Source of the DNA: Arhodomonas sp051195215
GTDB lineage: Bacteria; Pseudomonadota; Gammaproteobacteria; Nitrococcales; Nitrococcaceae
Assembly (NCBI RefSeq): GCF_051195215.1
Contig: NZ_JBNAZM010000017.1
Coordinates: 26,624 to 90,623, forward strand
Direction of reading: 5' to 3'
DNA length: 64,000 nucleotides
This document shows, piece by piece, positions 8,222 to 16,508 of the stretch. How positions within the stretch are numbered: the stretch's first letter is position 1; every line of letters begins with the position of its first letter. Position numbers and translations under genes: made by a program. A model generated the notes under the pieces. It searched no databases. It was not told where the DNA came from and worked only from the letters and a program-made list of their open reading frames with translations.

Positions 8222-8938
8222 TCAGCCGCGCTCGGCCGCCACCTCGGCGGCGAACACATAGCCCGCGCCACGCACGGTCTTTATCAGCCGGGGTTGACGG
8301 CCATCGTCACCGAGGCGCTGGCGCAGGCGGCTGATCTGGACGTCCAGGTATCGATCCAGCGGCGAGGGCTCACGGCTGCCGGTGGCTTCGGCCAGCTGTG
8401 CGCGCTCGACGATCTCGCCGGCGTGCTCCACCAGGTATTGAAGCAACTGGAATTCCTGGCCCGAGAGGTGGATGACCGCACCGTCCGGCCCCTTCAGGTA
8501 ACGCTCGATGACGTCCAGGGAGAAATCGTCGAAGCGGTAGCCCCGAACCGCGCCATCGCCCTCGCCCGCATCCACCCGGCGCAGGATGGCCTTGATGCGC
8601 GCGAGCAGCTCGCGCGGGTTGAACGGCTTGCCCAGGTAATCGTCCGCGCCGATTTCCAGGCCCACGATACGGTCGGTGTCATCGGCGCTGGCGGTGAGCA
8701 TGAGCACGGGCACGTCGGACCGGCGGCGAATGGCCTGGCAGAGGCTGAAGCCGTCCTGATCGGGCAGCATGATGTCGAGCACGATCAGTGCGATACGGTC
8801 GACGAAGCGCTCGAACTCGGCGAGCGCCTCGGCGCCGTCGGCAGCGCTCAACACGGCGAAGTTGTTCCGCTCCAGGTAGTCCTTGAGCAGGGTCCGGATC
8901 TTGTGATCGTCGTCGACGACAAGGATCTTACGGGTCAT
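8222..8938 (-). CDS. OmpR/GltR-type response regulator
   Basis: 238 aa. The receiver domain shows DDD near the N-terminus, the phosphoacceptor in LIVLDIMLPD, the conserved Thr/Ser in LMLTAS and Lys in GKPFNPREL. The C-terminal half is a winged helix (LSGQEFQLLQYLVEHAGEIV ... VRGAGYVFAAEV). The ATG at 8938 is chosen because MTRKILVVDDD starts the receiver fold; the frame is open upstream only inside the preceding gene. It overlaps the 3' end of the binding-protein gene by 11 nt and ends 2 nt before the kinase start, so all three are probably co-translated. Confidence 0.92.
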   Translation of the reverse strand: MTRKILVVDDDHKIRTLLKDYLERNNFAVLSAADGAEALAEFERFVDRIALIVLDIMLPDQDGFSLCQAIRRRSDVPVLMLTASADDTDRIVGLEIGADDYLGKPFNPRELLARIKAILRRVDAGEGDGAVRGYRFDDFSLDVIERYLKGPDGAVIHLSGQEFQLLQYLVEHAGEIVERAQLAEATGSREPSPLDRYLDVQISRLRQRLGDDGRQPRLIKTVRGAGYVFAAEVAAERG

Positions 8939-10250
8939 GATCGATCGCCTCGAGCGCCGCGGCAAGCCGCCGGGCGGTCGCATCCGCGTCGGCTTCACCG
9001 GCGGTGAAAAAGCGATGCACCTCGCTGATGAAAACGTTGCGTACGGTTTCGGTGGTGGCCATACGGTGCACGAGACTCGGCGCCGGGGCCGGCTCCCTGT
9101 GGAAGGCCCGGCGAGAGCCTCGCGCACAGGCATCGAGTACCTCATCGGCAATGTCCCGACGTGCCGGAAACGTGCCTTTGGCACGGCTGAATGCACGTTG
9201 CACCCGCGGCGTGAGAACCACGCCCGCAAGCCGGCTCTGGGCGTTGCGCCCGGTCGGTTCGAGCCCTTTGAAAAACGCCATCGTGTCGATGCTGTAAAGG
9301 TGCGCACCATCGGTGCCGGGCGCCGCCCGGCAGCCGAAATCCTCGCCGAGGTGCTTGCCCATGGCCAATAGCTCCCCTTTTGCCCAGTCGCCCATGATCT
9401 GCATTGCAGCCCGACCTTCGGCAACGTCTGCCGTGACGGACTGCCATGGTCGCTCCCGCAACTCCGGGCCCATGAACGCCCGTAGCCGGCGGAGGCGGCG
9501 CAGGCTGTCGGTGAAGGCGGGTTGCCTCAGTGCCCTGGCATCGAGATCCACGAACACACGCCGATAGAAGGCGGTTCCGCCGCGCGCGAGCACCAGCACT
9601 TCCAGCAGCGTCGCCACCTGCCAGGGCTGTGCCGATTGTGCGATAGGCGTCACGCCAGCGGCCTTCAGCGCCTGCGCAGTCGCCACAAGGCTTTCCCAGT
9701 CCGTCGGCGCGTCCAGCCCGAGCCGTGCGAACACGCGGCGGTTGTAGAGCAATGTGTTCACCCGGTGCACCGCGAACGGCGCAGCGACATAACGCCCTTC
9801 GTGCCGGACGAGCTCGTCGATCACCGGCGGCAGCGTGCCCTGCCAGTCCTGCGCCTGCGCGACGACGTCCAGGTTGCGAAGAAAGCCGAGCCGAGCCCAC
9901 GCGGCCATGGACGCACCATTGATCTGTGCCACCGACGGCGGCTCACCCCGCAGCACCCGCGCCCGCAACACCTTCAGCGCACCGGTGCCGGCACCGCCGG
10001 GGATGCTCGCGTCCCGCAGCCGCACTCCGGCGTCGCCGGCAGCCTCGCGCAACACTTCGAAGGCGCGCTGCTCGCTCGCCGACGTCCACCAGTGCAGCAC
10101 ATCCAGCGTAGCCGTCGGCCGCTGGGCCAGGGCCGAACCGCTCACGCACGCGATCGACAGCGCGATGCCGAGCGCCAGTCTACCCCAGCGCGGCAGCGAC
10201 TCGGGGGCAGGAGCCCCCCGATTACCTTGCATTTCGTAACGAATTGTCAC
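8928..10250 (-). CDS. GtsA-like sugar-binding protein co-encoded with the two-component system
   Basis: 440 aa with a cleavable signal peptide (hydrophobic core LALGIALSIACVSG, AxA site ALA-Q). The mature part resembles GtsA-type glucose/mannose-binding proteins: LDVLHWWTSASEQ, PPSVAQINGASM, HRVNTLLYNRRVF, QPWQVATLLE, MQIMGDWAKGE and a late pair of cysteines (DFGC, DACA). No permease or ATPase lies in its own operon; it leads directly into the regulator by an 11-nt overlap. It may therefore act as a periplasmic co-receptor for the kinase rather than a transport component. The start is GTG at 10250, or ATG at 10232; a GGGAGG motif at 10251-10256 fits neither perfectly. Confidence 0.85.
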   Translation of the reverse strand: MTIRYEMQGNRGAPAPESLPRWGRLALGIALSIACVSGSALAQRPTATLDVLHWWTSASEQRAFEVLREAAGDAGVRLRDASIPGGAGTGALKVLRARVLRGEPPSVAQINGASMAAWARLGFLRNLDVVAQAQDWQGTLPPVIDELVRHEGRYVAAPFAVHRVNTLLYNRRVFARLGLDAPTDWESLVATAQALKAAGVTPIAQSAQPWQVATLLEVLVLARGGTAFYRRVFVDLDARALRQPAFTDSLRRLRRLRAFMGPELRERPWQSVTADVAEGRAAMQIMGDWAKGELLAMGKHLGEDFGCRAAPGTDGAHLYSIDTMAFFKGLEPTGRNAQSRLAGVVLTPRVQRAFSRAKGTFPARRDIADEVLDACARGSRRAFHREPAPAPSLVHRMATTETVRNVFISEVHRFFTAGEADADATARRLAAALEAIDHDP

Positions 10251-10541
10251 CTCCCCTCACCAGGCGGACGGTCACGGTAAAACCGCAACCATCACGCGGG
10301 GACGCGCCGGCACGCGGCCACCCCAGGCCCCCGCCGTTACATTCCGCAACATGCCCCCACGCTGCCGCCACGGTGGCGGCAACGGCAACGCCGCGCCCCC
10401 GCTCGCCTGCAGGTCTTTCGACAGTGTAACGCGGCGGCCGCCGGCACGATTTCCGGTCAGACGACACGGCGTTTCAGGCTTGCGGACACCGGCAGGAACG
10501 CCGGCTCACCAACGAGCATTCGCGACGAGGAGGAGTTCATC
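10251..10541. promoter_or_regulatory. Divergent control region between the two sugar operons
   Basis: 291 nt without a gene separate the minus-strand sensing operon from the plus-strand transporter operon, so promoters and regulator sites for both must lie here. I see no convincing -35/-10 pair or perfect palindrome. The right end carries the AGGAGG ribosome binding site of the binding-protein gene at 10529-10534. The LacI-type operator found near 18.2 and 18.5 kb is absent. Confidence 0.45.
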
Positions 10542-11801
10542 ATGAATCGGTTCACCCGATCCGCGTTGGGGGGGCTCGCGCTGGCCGTCGCCAGTGGTGC
10601 GGCCGCCGAGACGACGCTCAAGATCGAGTCCTGGCGCGTGGACGACAAGGACCTCTGGGAGGACACCCTGATCCCCGCGTTCGAGGAATCCCACCCGGAC
10701 ATCGATCTGAAGTTCGTGCCCACCACGCCCACGGAGTACGACTCCTCGGTGCGCGCACGCCTGGAGGGCAATACCGGCGGCGACATCATAACCTGCCGGG
10801 CTTTCGATCAGTCGCTCGCGCTGTACAAGCGCGGCCATCTCATGGCGCTCAACGGCAAGCCCGGCATGGAGCACTTCCCGGACTCGGCCAAGGTCGCGTG
10901 GCAGACGGACGACGGTGAAAGCACCTACTGCATGCCGGTCGCCTCGGTGATCCACGGCTTCTTCTACAACAAGGCCGTCTTCGAGGAGCTGGGCCTGGAG
11001 AAACCCGGAACCGTGAAGGAATTCTTCGCGGTGCTCGACGAGCTCGAGGCAAGCAGCTACGCCCCCATCGCGCTGGGCACCGCCGACCAGTGGGAAACGC
11101 ATCAGGTCGTCTACACCGGCATCGGCCCCAACTACTGGCACGGCGAGGAAGGCCGCAAGGCGCTGCTCGCCGGCGAGGCGAAGTTCACCGACCCCGAGTT
11201 CGTGGCCGTCTGGAAGCAGCTCGAGCGCTGGCGCGAGTACCTGCCCCGCGGCTACCAGGCGCAGTCCTACGCCGACTCCCAGAACCTCTTCGCCCTGGGC
11301 CGCGCAGCCATCTATCCGGGAGGCTCCTGGGACATTTCGTATTTCAACGACAACGCGCTGCAGGACTTCGGCGCCTTCGCCCCGCCGGTGCCCGAAGCAG
11401 GCGATCAGTGCTACATCAGCGATCACACCGACATGGGCATGGGCATCAATGCGGACTCCGAACACCAGGCAGAAGCTCTCGCATTCCTCGAATGGGTCGC
11501 CTCCAAGGAGTTCGCCGAGCTGTATGCCAACAACGTGACCGGCTTCTTCCCGCTCTCCGAGCACACCATCGACATTCAGAATCCGGTCGCCGCGGAAATG
11601 GTGAGCTGGCGCGAGGACTGCCAGTCAACTATCCGCCTCAACGCCCAGATCATGAACCGCGGCGACCCGAACATGGAGTCGGCCATGTGGGTCACTCACA
11701 GCCGCCTGCTCAACGGCAAGATCGACGCCGAGAAGGCCGCGAGCGTGATTCAGCAGGGCTTCGAGCACTGGTATGAGCCGCAGCAGGACGGGGGTTCCTG
11801 A
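10542..11801 (+). CDS. Sugar ABC transporter (CUT1) periplasmic binding protein
   Basis: 419 aa, family-1 extracellular solute-binding protein. The signal peptide is short (MNRFTRSALGGLALAVASGAA, cleavage near AAA-E), and the mature protein begins TTLKIESWRVDDKDLWED. A strong AGGAGG-type site precedes the ATG. It heads a plus-strand operon with two permeases and an ATPase. It is clearly different from the GtsA-like protein encoded divergently, so the locus carries two unrelated binding proteins. The substrate cannot be assigned; a mono- or disaccharide is likely. Confidence 0.9.
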   Translation: MNRFTRSALGGLALAVASGAAAETTLKIESWRVDDKDLWEDTLIPAFEESHPDIDLKFVPTTPTEYDSSVRARLEGNTGGDIITCRAFDQSLALYKRGHLMALNGKPGMEHFPDSAKVAWQTDDGESTYCMPVASVIHGFFYNKAVFEELGLEKPGTVKEFFAVLDELEASSYAPIALGTADQWETHQVVYTGIGPNYWHGEEGRKALLAGEAKFTDPEFVAVWKQLERWREYLPRGYQAQSYADSQNLFALGRAAIYPGGSWDISYFNDNALQDFGAFAPPVPEAGDQCYISDHTDMGMGINADSEHQAEALAFLEWVASKEFAELYANNVTGFFPLSEHTIDIQNPVAAEMVSWREDCQSTIRLNAQIMNRGDPNMESAMWVTHSRLLNGKIDAEKAASVIQQGFEHWYEPQQDGGS

Positions 11802-11818
11802 CGCGCTCTGCTCATTCC

Positions 11819-11846
11819 CCGCGGGCCGCACACGGAGGTGCGCCCG
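11819..11846 (+). terminator. Intercistronic hairpin after the binding-protein gene
   Basis: The sequence CGGGCCGCAC / GTGCGCCCG forms a GC-rich stem about 20 nt after the stop codon. Such structures commonly follow binding-protein genes and leave more binding-protein than permease mRNA. No T-run is present, so read-through into the permeases is expected. Confidence 0.45.
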
Positions 11847-11906
11847 ACACGGGGCGTTTGCGAACACAACCGATGCCGCCTGCGAGCGGCCGCGGAGATC
11901 CATGTC

Positions 11907-12824
11907 ATGAACACACAGCGCTTTCCCTGGCACCTGGTGTTCTTCCTGTTGCCGGCGCTCGCCATCTACACCGTCTTCAGCGCCTGGCCGCTGGTGGACA
12001 CCCTGCGCCTGTCGTTGTTCACCGAATCGGAAGCGGGCGCGCGCAGCTTCGCGGGGCTCGCCAATTTCCAGCAACTGCTCTTCGAGCCGCAGTGGGCCGA
12101 GCAGTTCTGGAACGCCATGTGGAACAATGCCAAGTTCTTCGCCATTCACATGCTGGTACAGAACCCCATCGGGCTGCTGCTCGCTGCCTTGCTCTCGCTG
12201 CGTGGCGTACGCGGCGGGCGCACCTATCGCACACTCATCTTCCTGCCGACGCTGCTGTCAGTCGTGATCATCGGCTTTATCTGGCAGCTCATCCTGTCGC
12301 CGCTGTGGGGCGTCTCGGCGGGCCTACTCGACGCCGTGGGCCTGGGAAGCTGGTTCGACGCCTGGCTCGGCAAGGAAGACACGGCTCTGACCACCGTGGC
12401 GCTGATCTCGGTGTGGCAGTTCGTGGGCATCCCCATGATGCTGATCTACGCGGCGCTGCTGGGCATCCCCGACGAGCTCACCGACGCGGCCATCGTCGAC
12501 GGCGCCTCGCCCATGCGGGTGTTCTGGCAGATCAAGCTGCCACTGGTGCTGCCCACGCTGGGGCTGGTGACGATTCTCACGTTCGTGAACAACTTCAACG
12601 CCTTCGATCTCATCTACGCGATCAAGGGCGCGCTCGCCGGCCCCAACTACGCCACCGACATCATGGGCACCCTCTTCTACCGCACGTTCTTCGGCTACCA
12701 GTCCCAGGTGGGCAGCGCGACCCTCGGCGCATCGGTGGCCACGTTGATGTTCCTGGTCATTCTCTGCGGCGTCGGCGTGTACTTCTACGTCATCCAGCGC
12801 CGCCTCGTGCGCTATCAGCTGTAG
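11907..12824 (+). CDS. Sugar ABC transporter permease, MalF/UgpA type
   Basis: 305 aa with about six membrane segments. The start at 11907 (MNTQRFPWHLVFFLL) follows a GGAG site. The EAA loop reads DELTDAAIVDGASPMRVFWQIKLP, the site that contacts the ATPase. It pairs with the permease encoded 67 nt downstream. Its TAG stop is the first three bases of the long hairpin between the two permease genes. Confidence 0.92.
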   Translation: MNTQRFPWHLVFFLLPALAIYTVFSAWPLVDTLRLSLFTESEAGARSFAGLANFQQLLFEPQWAEQFWNAMWNNAKFFAIHMLVQNPIGLLLAALLSLRGVRGGRTYRTLIFLPTLLSVVIIGFIWQLILSPLWGVSAGLLDAVGLGSWFDAWLGKEDTALTTVALISVWQFVGIPMMLIYAALLGIPDELTDAAIVDGASPMRVFWQIKLPLVLPTLGLVTILTFVNNFNAFDLIYAIKGALAGPNYATDIMGTLFYRTFFGYQSQVGSATLGASVATLMFLVILCGVGVYFYVIQRRLVRYQL

Positions 12825-12878
12825 GGCCTGCATTCAGATCCCGAACGCGGCGCGTTCGGAATCTGAACGCAGGCCCTA
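12822..12878 (+). repeat. 27-bp-stem hairpin between the two permease genes
   Basis: Arms at 12822-12848 and 12852-12878 are inverted copies with 25 of 27 positions complementary and a 3-nt loop. The left arm begins with the TAG stop of the upstream permease, and the right arm ends directly before the GGAGG site of the next permease. There is no T-run, so it is not a classical terminator. A small mobile palindrome or an mRNA structure regulating the second permease are both possible. Confidence 0.75.
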
Positions 12879-12891
12879 AGGGAGGTGCAAG

Positions 12892-13734
12892 ATGCAGTCT
12901 TCTCCGGCCACACGCCCACTGAACGCCGCGCTGGTGCATGGGGTGCTCGCCACCTACACCGTGATCGCGCTGTTCCCCATCGTTCTGGTGATCGTCAACG
13001 CGTTCAAGAACCGCATGGGAATCTTCAAGTCCCCCCTCGCCCCGCCGACGACGGAGACCTTCTCCGTGGAAGGCTTCAGCAAGGTGCTGGAGAACGCGAG
13101 CTTCGGACTGTTCTTCGGCAACAGCCTGATCGTGACCGTGGCTAGCATGGCGCTCATCGTGCTCTTCGGCGCGATGGCCGCCTGGGCGCTGACGGAATAC
13201 AACTTTCCGGGCCGGCGCTTTCTCGCGCTGTTTCTCGCCTTCGGAATCATGATCCCGATCAAGCTCGGCACCGTGAGCATCCTGGAGCTCATGGTGAGCC
13301 TGGACCTCGTGAACACCCGCACCGCGCTGGTCCTCGTGTACACGGCCATGGGCCTGCCGGTGGCGGTGCTCATTCTCTCGGAGTTCATGCAGCAGGTGCC
13401 CAAGGAGCTCAAGGAGGCGGCGCGCTGCGATGGCGTGAGCGAGTACCGGATCTTCTTCCAGATCGCGCTGCCACTGGTGCGCCCGGCGCTCGCCACGGTG
13501 GCAGTGTTCGTGATGATCCCGATCTGGAACGACCTGTGGTTCCCGCTGATCCTCGCACCCGCGGAGGACGTACAGACGGTGACCCTCGGCGTACAGCAAT
13601 TCGTGGGGCAGTACGTCACCGACTGGAACTCGGTGCTCGCCGCACTCAGCCTCGCGGTGGTGCCGGTGCTCATCCTCTACATGCTCTGCGCGCGGCAGAT
13701 CATTCGGGGATTAACCAGTGGGGCCGTGAAATGA
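12892..13734 (+). CDS. Sugar ABC transporter permease, MalG/UgpE type
   Basis: 280 aa with about six membrane segments and the EAA loop KELKEAARCDGVSEYRIFFQIALP. The ATG at 12892 has a perfect GGGAGG site 6-7 nt upstream, right after the long hairpin. It is the second transmembrane subunit of the CUT1 transporter begun at 10542. The ATPase gene follows only after a 316-nt gap filled by inverted repeats. Confidence 0.92.
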   Translation: MQSSPATRPLNAALVHGVLATYTVIALFPIVLVIVNAFKNRMGIFKSPLAPPTTETFSVEGFSKVLENASFGLFFGNSLIVTVASMALIVLFGAMAAWALTEYNFPGRRFLALFLAFGIMIPIKLGTVSILELMVSLDLVNTRTALVLVYTAMGLPVAVLILSEFMQQVPKELKEAARCDGVSEYRIFFQIALPLVRPALATVAVFVMIPIWNDLWFPLILAPAEDVQTVTLGVQQFVGQYVTDWNSVLAALSLAVVPVLILYMLCARQIIRGLTSGAVK

Positions 13735-13761
13735 CCGGGGGTGTGTCTACCGCCGTGCCGG

Positions 13762-14015
13762 GGCCGGGCGGGCATGGACGGCTGCCGGACACGCCGTGGA
13801 TACATCCCTGTAGGCTCGTAGGCAGCTTCCCTGCTGCCTACGGTCCGTCATCCGTCCATGTCCGCCCGGCCAGCCACCCCCGTGCCGAATTCCCCGGCGG
13901 TGGCCGGCGGCGGTGTGGGGGCATCACCCCGGACCGTCGGCGGCAGGGATGCCGCCGTCGAGCTTACAGGGACGTATTCACAGCGTGTCCGGGGTGATGC
14001 CCCCACACCGCCGCC
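13762..14015. repeat. Nested inverted-repeat element inside the transporter operon
   Basis: The gap between the second permease and the ATPase gene is almost wholly palindromic. Arms at 13762-13781 and 13852-13871 match over 20 bp with one mismatch. Arms at 13906-13933 and 13988-14015 match perfectly over 28 bp. Inside each pair is a small hairpin around CCCTG or CAGGG, and two inverted copies of a CGGACACGC.GTG.ATAC..TCCCTGTA.GCTC motif (about 13786-13818 and 13958-13991). This looks like two copies, head to head, of one interspersed palindromic unit. Confidence 0.75.
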
Positions 14016-14050
14016 ATTCCCCCCAACACCGGATTCAGGAGGAGATTCCC

Positions 14051-15193
14051 ATGGCTACCGTGACCTTCGACGGTGTCGGCAAGCGCTACGGCCGCACCGA
14101 AGTACTGCGCGACATCGACCTGGCGTTCCGCGACGGCGAGTTCGTCGTGCTGGTGGGCCCGTCCGGCTGTGGCAAGTCCACGCTGCTGCGCATGCTCTCC
14201 GGCCTGGAACCCATCAGCGACGGCGAGCTTCGCATCGACGGTGAGCGGGTCAACGAGCTGCCACCGGCCGAGCGCGGCATCGCCATGGTGTTCCAATCCT
14301 ATGCGCTCTACCCGCACATGAGCGTGTACAAGAACATGGCATTCGGCCTGAAAATCGCCCGCACCAACCGCCGGGAAACCGACCGGCGCATCCGCGAGGC
14401 GGCGGAAATTCTCAAGATCGACCACCTGCTCGAACGCTATCCGCGCGAGCTCTCCGGCGGCCAGCGCCAGCGCGTAGCGATCGGCCGGGCCATCGTGCGC
14501 GAGCCGCGGGTATTCCTCTTCGATGAGCCCCTGTCCAACCTGGATGCCGCGCTGCGCGTGCAGACCCGGCTCGAAATCGCGCGCCTGCACCAGCGCCTGC
14601 GCTCGACCATTGTCTACGTCACCCACGACCAGATCGAAGCCATGACCCTCGGCGACCGCATCGTCGTGCTCAATGACGGCAACGCCCAGCAGGTCGGCTC
14701 GCCGCTGGAACTCTACCAGCAGCCCCGCAACCTCTTCGTTGCTACCTTCATCGGCTCGCCCAAGATGAACCTGCTGGAAGGCACCATCGAGCGCGCGGAC
14801 GAGCACGGCGCCCGCGTGCAGCTCGACATGGGGGCGACCGTGGAAACCCGGGTGCACGCCGCAAACATCGAGCACGGCGACCGCGTGACCGTCGGCGTAC
14901 GCCCCGAGCACATCGACGAGGACGCCGGCCACTCGGAATGCCTTGAGGGGCAGGTCGGTATCGTCGAGCACCTGGGCGAGGCAAACCTGCTATACCTCAC
15001 TCTCGCCGACGGCAGCGAGCTCGTGGTCCGCGGCGACGGCAGCCGGCCGGCAAGCGTGGGGGCACGGATCACCGTCTCCGCCGAGCCAAGCGCGTTCCAC
15101 GTCTTCGACGCCGACGGCAACGCCCTCACCCGGCTGGAGCCCGGCAACCTGATCACCGCCGACAAACTCGACACTCAACGGCGCAGCGCATAG
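14051..15193 (+). CDS. Sugar ABC transporter ATPase (MalK/UgpC family)
   Basis: 380 aa. Walker A GPSGCGKST, signature ELSGGQRQRVAIGRA, Walker B VFLFDEPLSNLD and the H-loop YVTHDQ are intact, followed by a C-terminal TOBE-type regulatory domain. The start at 14051 (MATVTFDGV) has an AGGAGG site. It completes the CUT1 transporter with the genes at 10542, 11907 and 12892. From about residue 175 onward its DNA is strikingly similar to the second ATPase gene at 23686, much more than the N-terminal part. Confidence 0.93.
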   Translation: MATVTFDGVGKRYGRTEVLRDIDLAFRDGEFVVLVGPSGCGKSTLLRMLSGLEPISDGELRIDGERVNELPPAERGIAMVFQSYALYPHMSVYKNMAFGLKIARTNRRETDRRIREAAEILKIDHLLERYPRELSGGQRQRVAIGRAIVREPRVFLFDEPLSNLDAALRVQTRLEIARLHQRLRSTIVYVTHDQIEAMTLGDRIVVLNDGNAQQVGSPLELYQQPRNLFVATFIGSPKMNLLEGTIERADEHGARVQLDMGATVETRVHAANIEHGDRVTVGVRPEHIDEDAGHSECLEGQVGIVEHLGEANLLYLTLADGSELVVRGDGSRPASVGARITVSAEPSAFHVFDADGNALTRLEPGNLITADKLDTQRRSA

Positions 15194-15345
15194 CACAGCC
15201 GGTGGCCACTCACCACGCTCCGCCGCCCCCGCTCACCGGGCCCCGATGGCCAATAGCCTGGTGCGCGGGAGGCGGCGCGCAGCGACTGTCACGGGTAAGG
15301 GTGAGCCGGTACCCTATACGGTGAACCGCTAATCAGGACGACAGG

Positions 15346-16395
15346 GTGAGATCACCAAGACGCATGACGCTCAAAGATCTGGCTGACTCGCTGGGCGTAT
15401 CCACCGCGACCATTTCCAATGCCTTCAACCGACCCGACCAGCTGTCACCGAAACTGCGCGAGCACATCCTCACCGAGGCACGGCGACTGGGCTACGCGGG
15501 CCCCGATGCCAAGGCGCGCAGCCTTCGCACCGGGCGCTCGCGGATCGTTGCGGTAATCCTCGCAGAGAGTCTGACCTTCAGCCTCAACGATGCCGTGGCC
15601 AGCGAGCTGCTCTCGGGCATCGCCGAGGTGCTCGACGCCCATGGCCATACCCTGCTGCTGCTCTCCGGCCGGCAGACGCTCGCCCAGCCCCCCGGTTCGG
15701 CGAGCATCGCCGATGGCTATATCGTCTACGGGTTGATGCCACGCCTGCAGCTGCTCGCGGACCTCCCCACCGAGCGTCCGCTGGTACCGGTGGACTTCGA
15801 CATAGAGAACCATGCCAGTGTACATGTGGACAACGAACCGGCGGCCTACGCGATTGCCCGTCACGCGCTTGCGCGGCAACCGAAACGGCCTGCGGTGATC
15901 AATCTGCGCCTGATCGAGCAGCCCTGCAACGGCCGGATCACGTCACAGCACGCCTTGCTGCCAGCCCACCAGACCATCACGCGGGCCCGTCTCGCCGGCT
16001 TTCAACGGGCATTCGCCAACGCCGGGATCGACGCGAGCCAGGTGCCGATGTGGAACATCGAGGAGAACACTTACGAGGTCTGTGCACCGGTAATCGAGGA
16101 GGTTCTCGATCTCCCCCCGGGGGAACGACCGGACCTGCTGCTGTGCATGTCGGACCGCATTGCCCTGACCGCCCTCACCCTCGCCGAGCAGCGCGGCCTG
16201 CGCATTCCCGAGGATCTGCGCCTGACCGGTTTCGACGGCATCGCCGAGGGCCAGTACCGGGCCCCGCGGCTGACCACGGTGCGCCAGGACAGCGTCGAGA
16301 AGGGCCGCGTCGCCGCGCGCATGGTCCTTGGCCTGGAGCCGGCCGAACCCCGCCGGCTCACCACCGAGCTGCTGATCGGGGAAACCTGCCCCTGA
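15346..16395 (+). CDS. LacI-family transcriptional regulator
   Basis: 349 aa from GTG at 15346, or 343 aa from ATG at 15364. The N-terminal helix-turn-helix reads TLKDLADSLGVSTATISNAFNR, followed by a periplasmic-binding-protein-like effector domain (ARSLRTGRSRIVAVILAES ... RLTGFDGIAEGQYRAPRLTTVRQD). Such regulators bind palindromes with a central CG and respond to sugars. Two such palindromes lie 1.8-2.1 kb downstream between the porin and the alpha-glucoside transporter, so control of those genes is likely. It is separated from the upstream ATPase by 152 nt. Confidence 0.9.
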   Translation: MRSPRRMTLKDLADSLGVSTATISNAFNRPDQLSPKLREHILTEARRLGYAGPDAKARSLRTGRSRIVAVILAESLTFSLNDAVASELLSGIAEVLDAHGHTLLLLSGRQTLAQPPGSASIADGYIVYGLMPRLQLLADLPTERPLVPVDFDIENHASVHVDNEPAAYAIARHALARQPKRPAVINLRLIEQPCNGRITSQHALLPAHQTITRARLAGFQRAFANAGIDASQVPMWNIEENTYEVCAPVIEEVLDLPPGERPDLLLCMSDRIALTALTLAEQRGLRIPEDLRLTGFDGIAEGQYRAPRLTTVRQDSVEKGRVAARMVLGLEPAEPRRLTTELLIGETCP

Positions 16396-16447
16396 CGCCG
16401 GTCCGCAGTGCCCCGCGGATGACCAACGTCCGGAATGCAGCGAGAAC

Positions 16448-16470
16448 GCCCGCGACCGACGGTCGCGGGC
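16448..16470. terminator. Bidirectional hairpin terminator between lacI-type gene and porin gene
   Basis: A perfect 10-bp stem, GCCCGCGACC (16448-16457) with GGTCGCGGGC (16461-16470), and a 3-nt loop lies between two convergent genes. There is no long T-run on either side. Confidence 0.6.
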
Positions 16471-16508
16471 GGATATCGAAGCGGTAAACGCCAGCCGACA
16501 GGCCGCGG

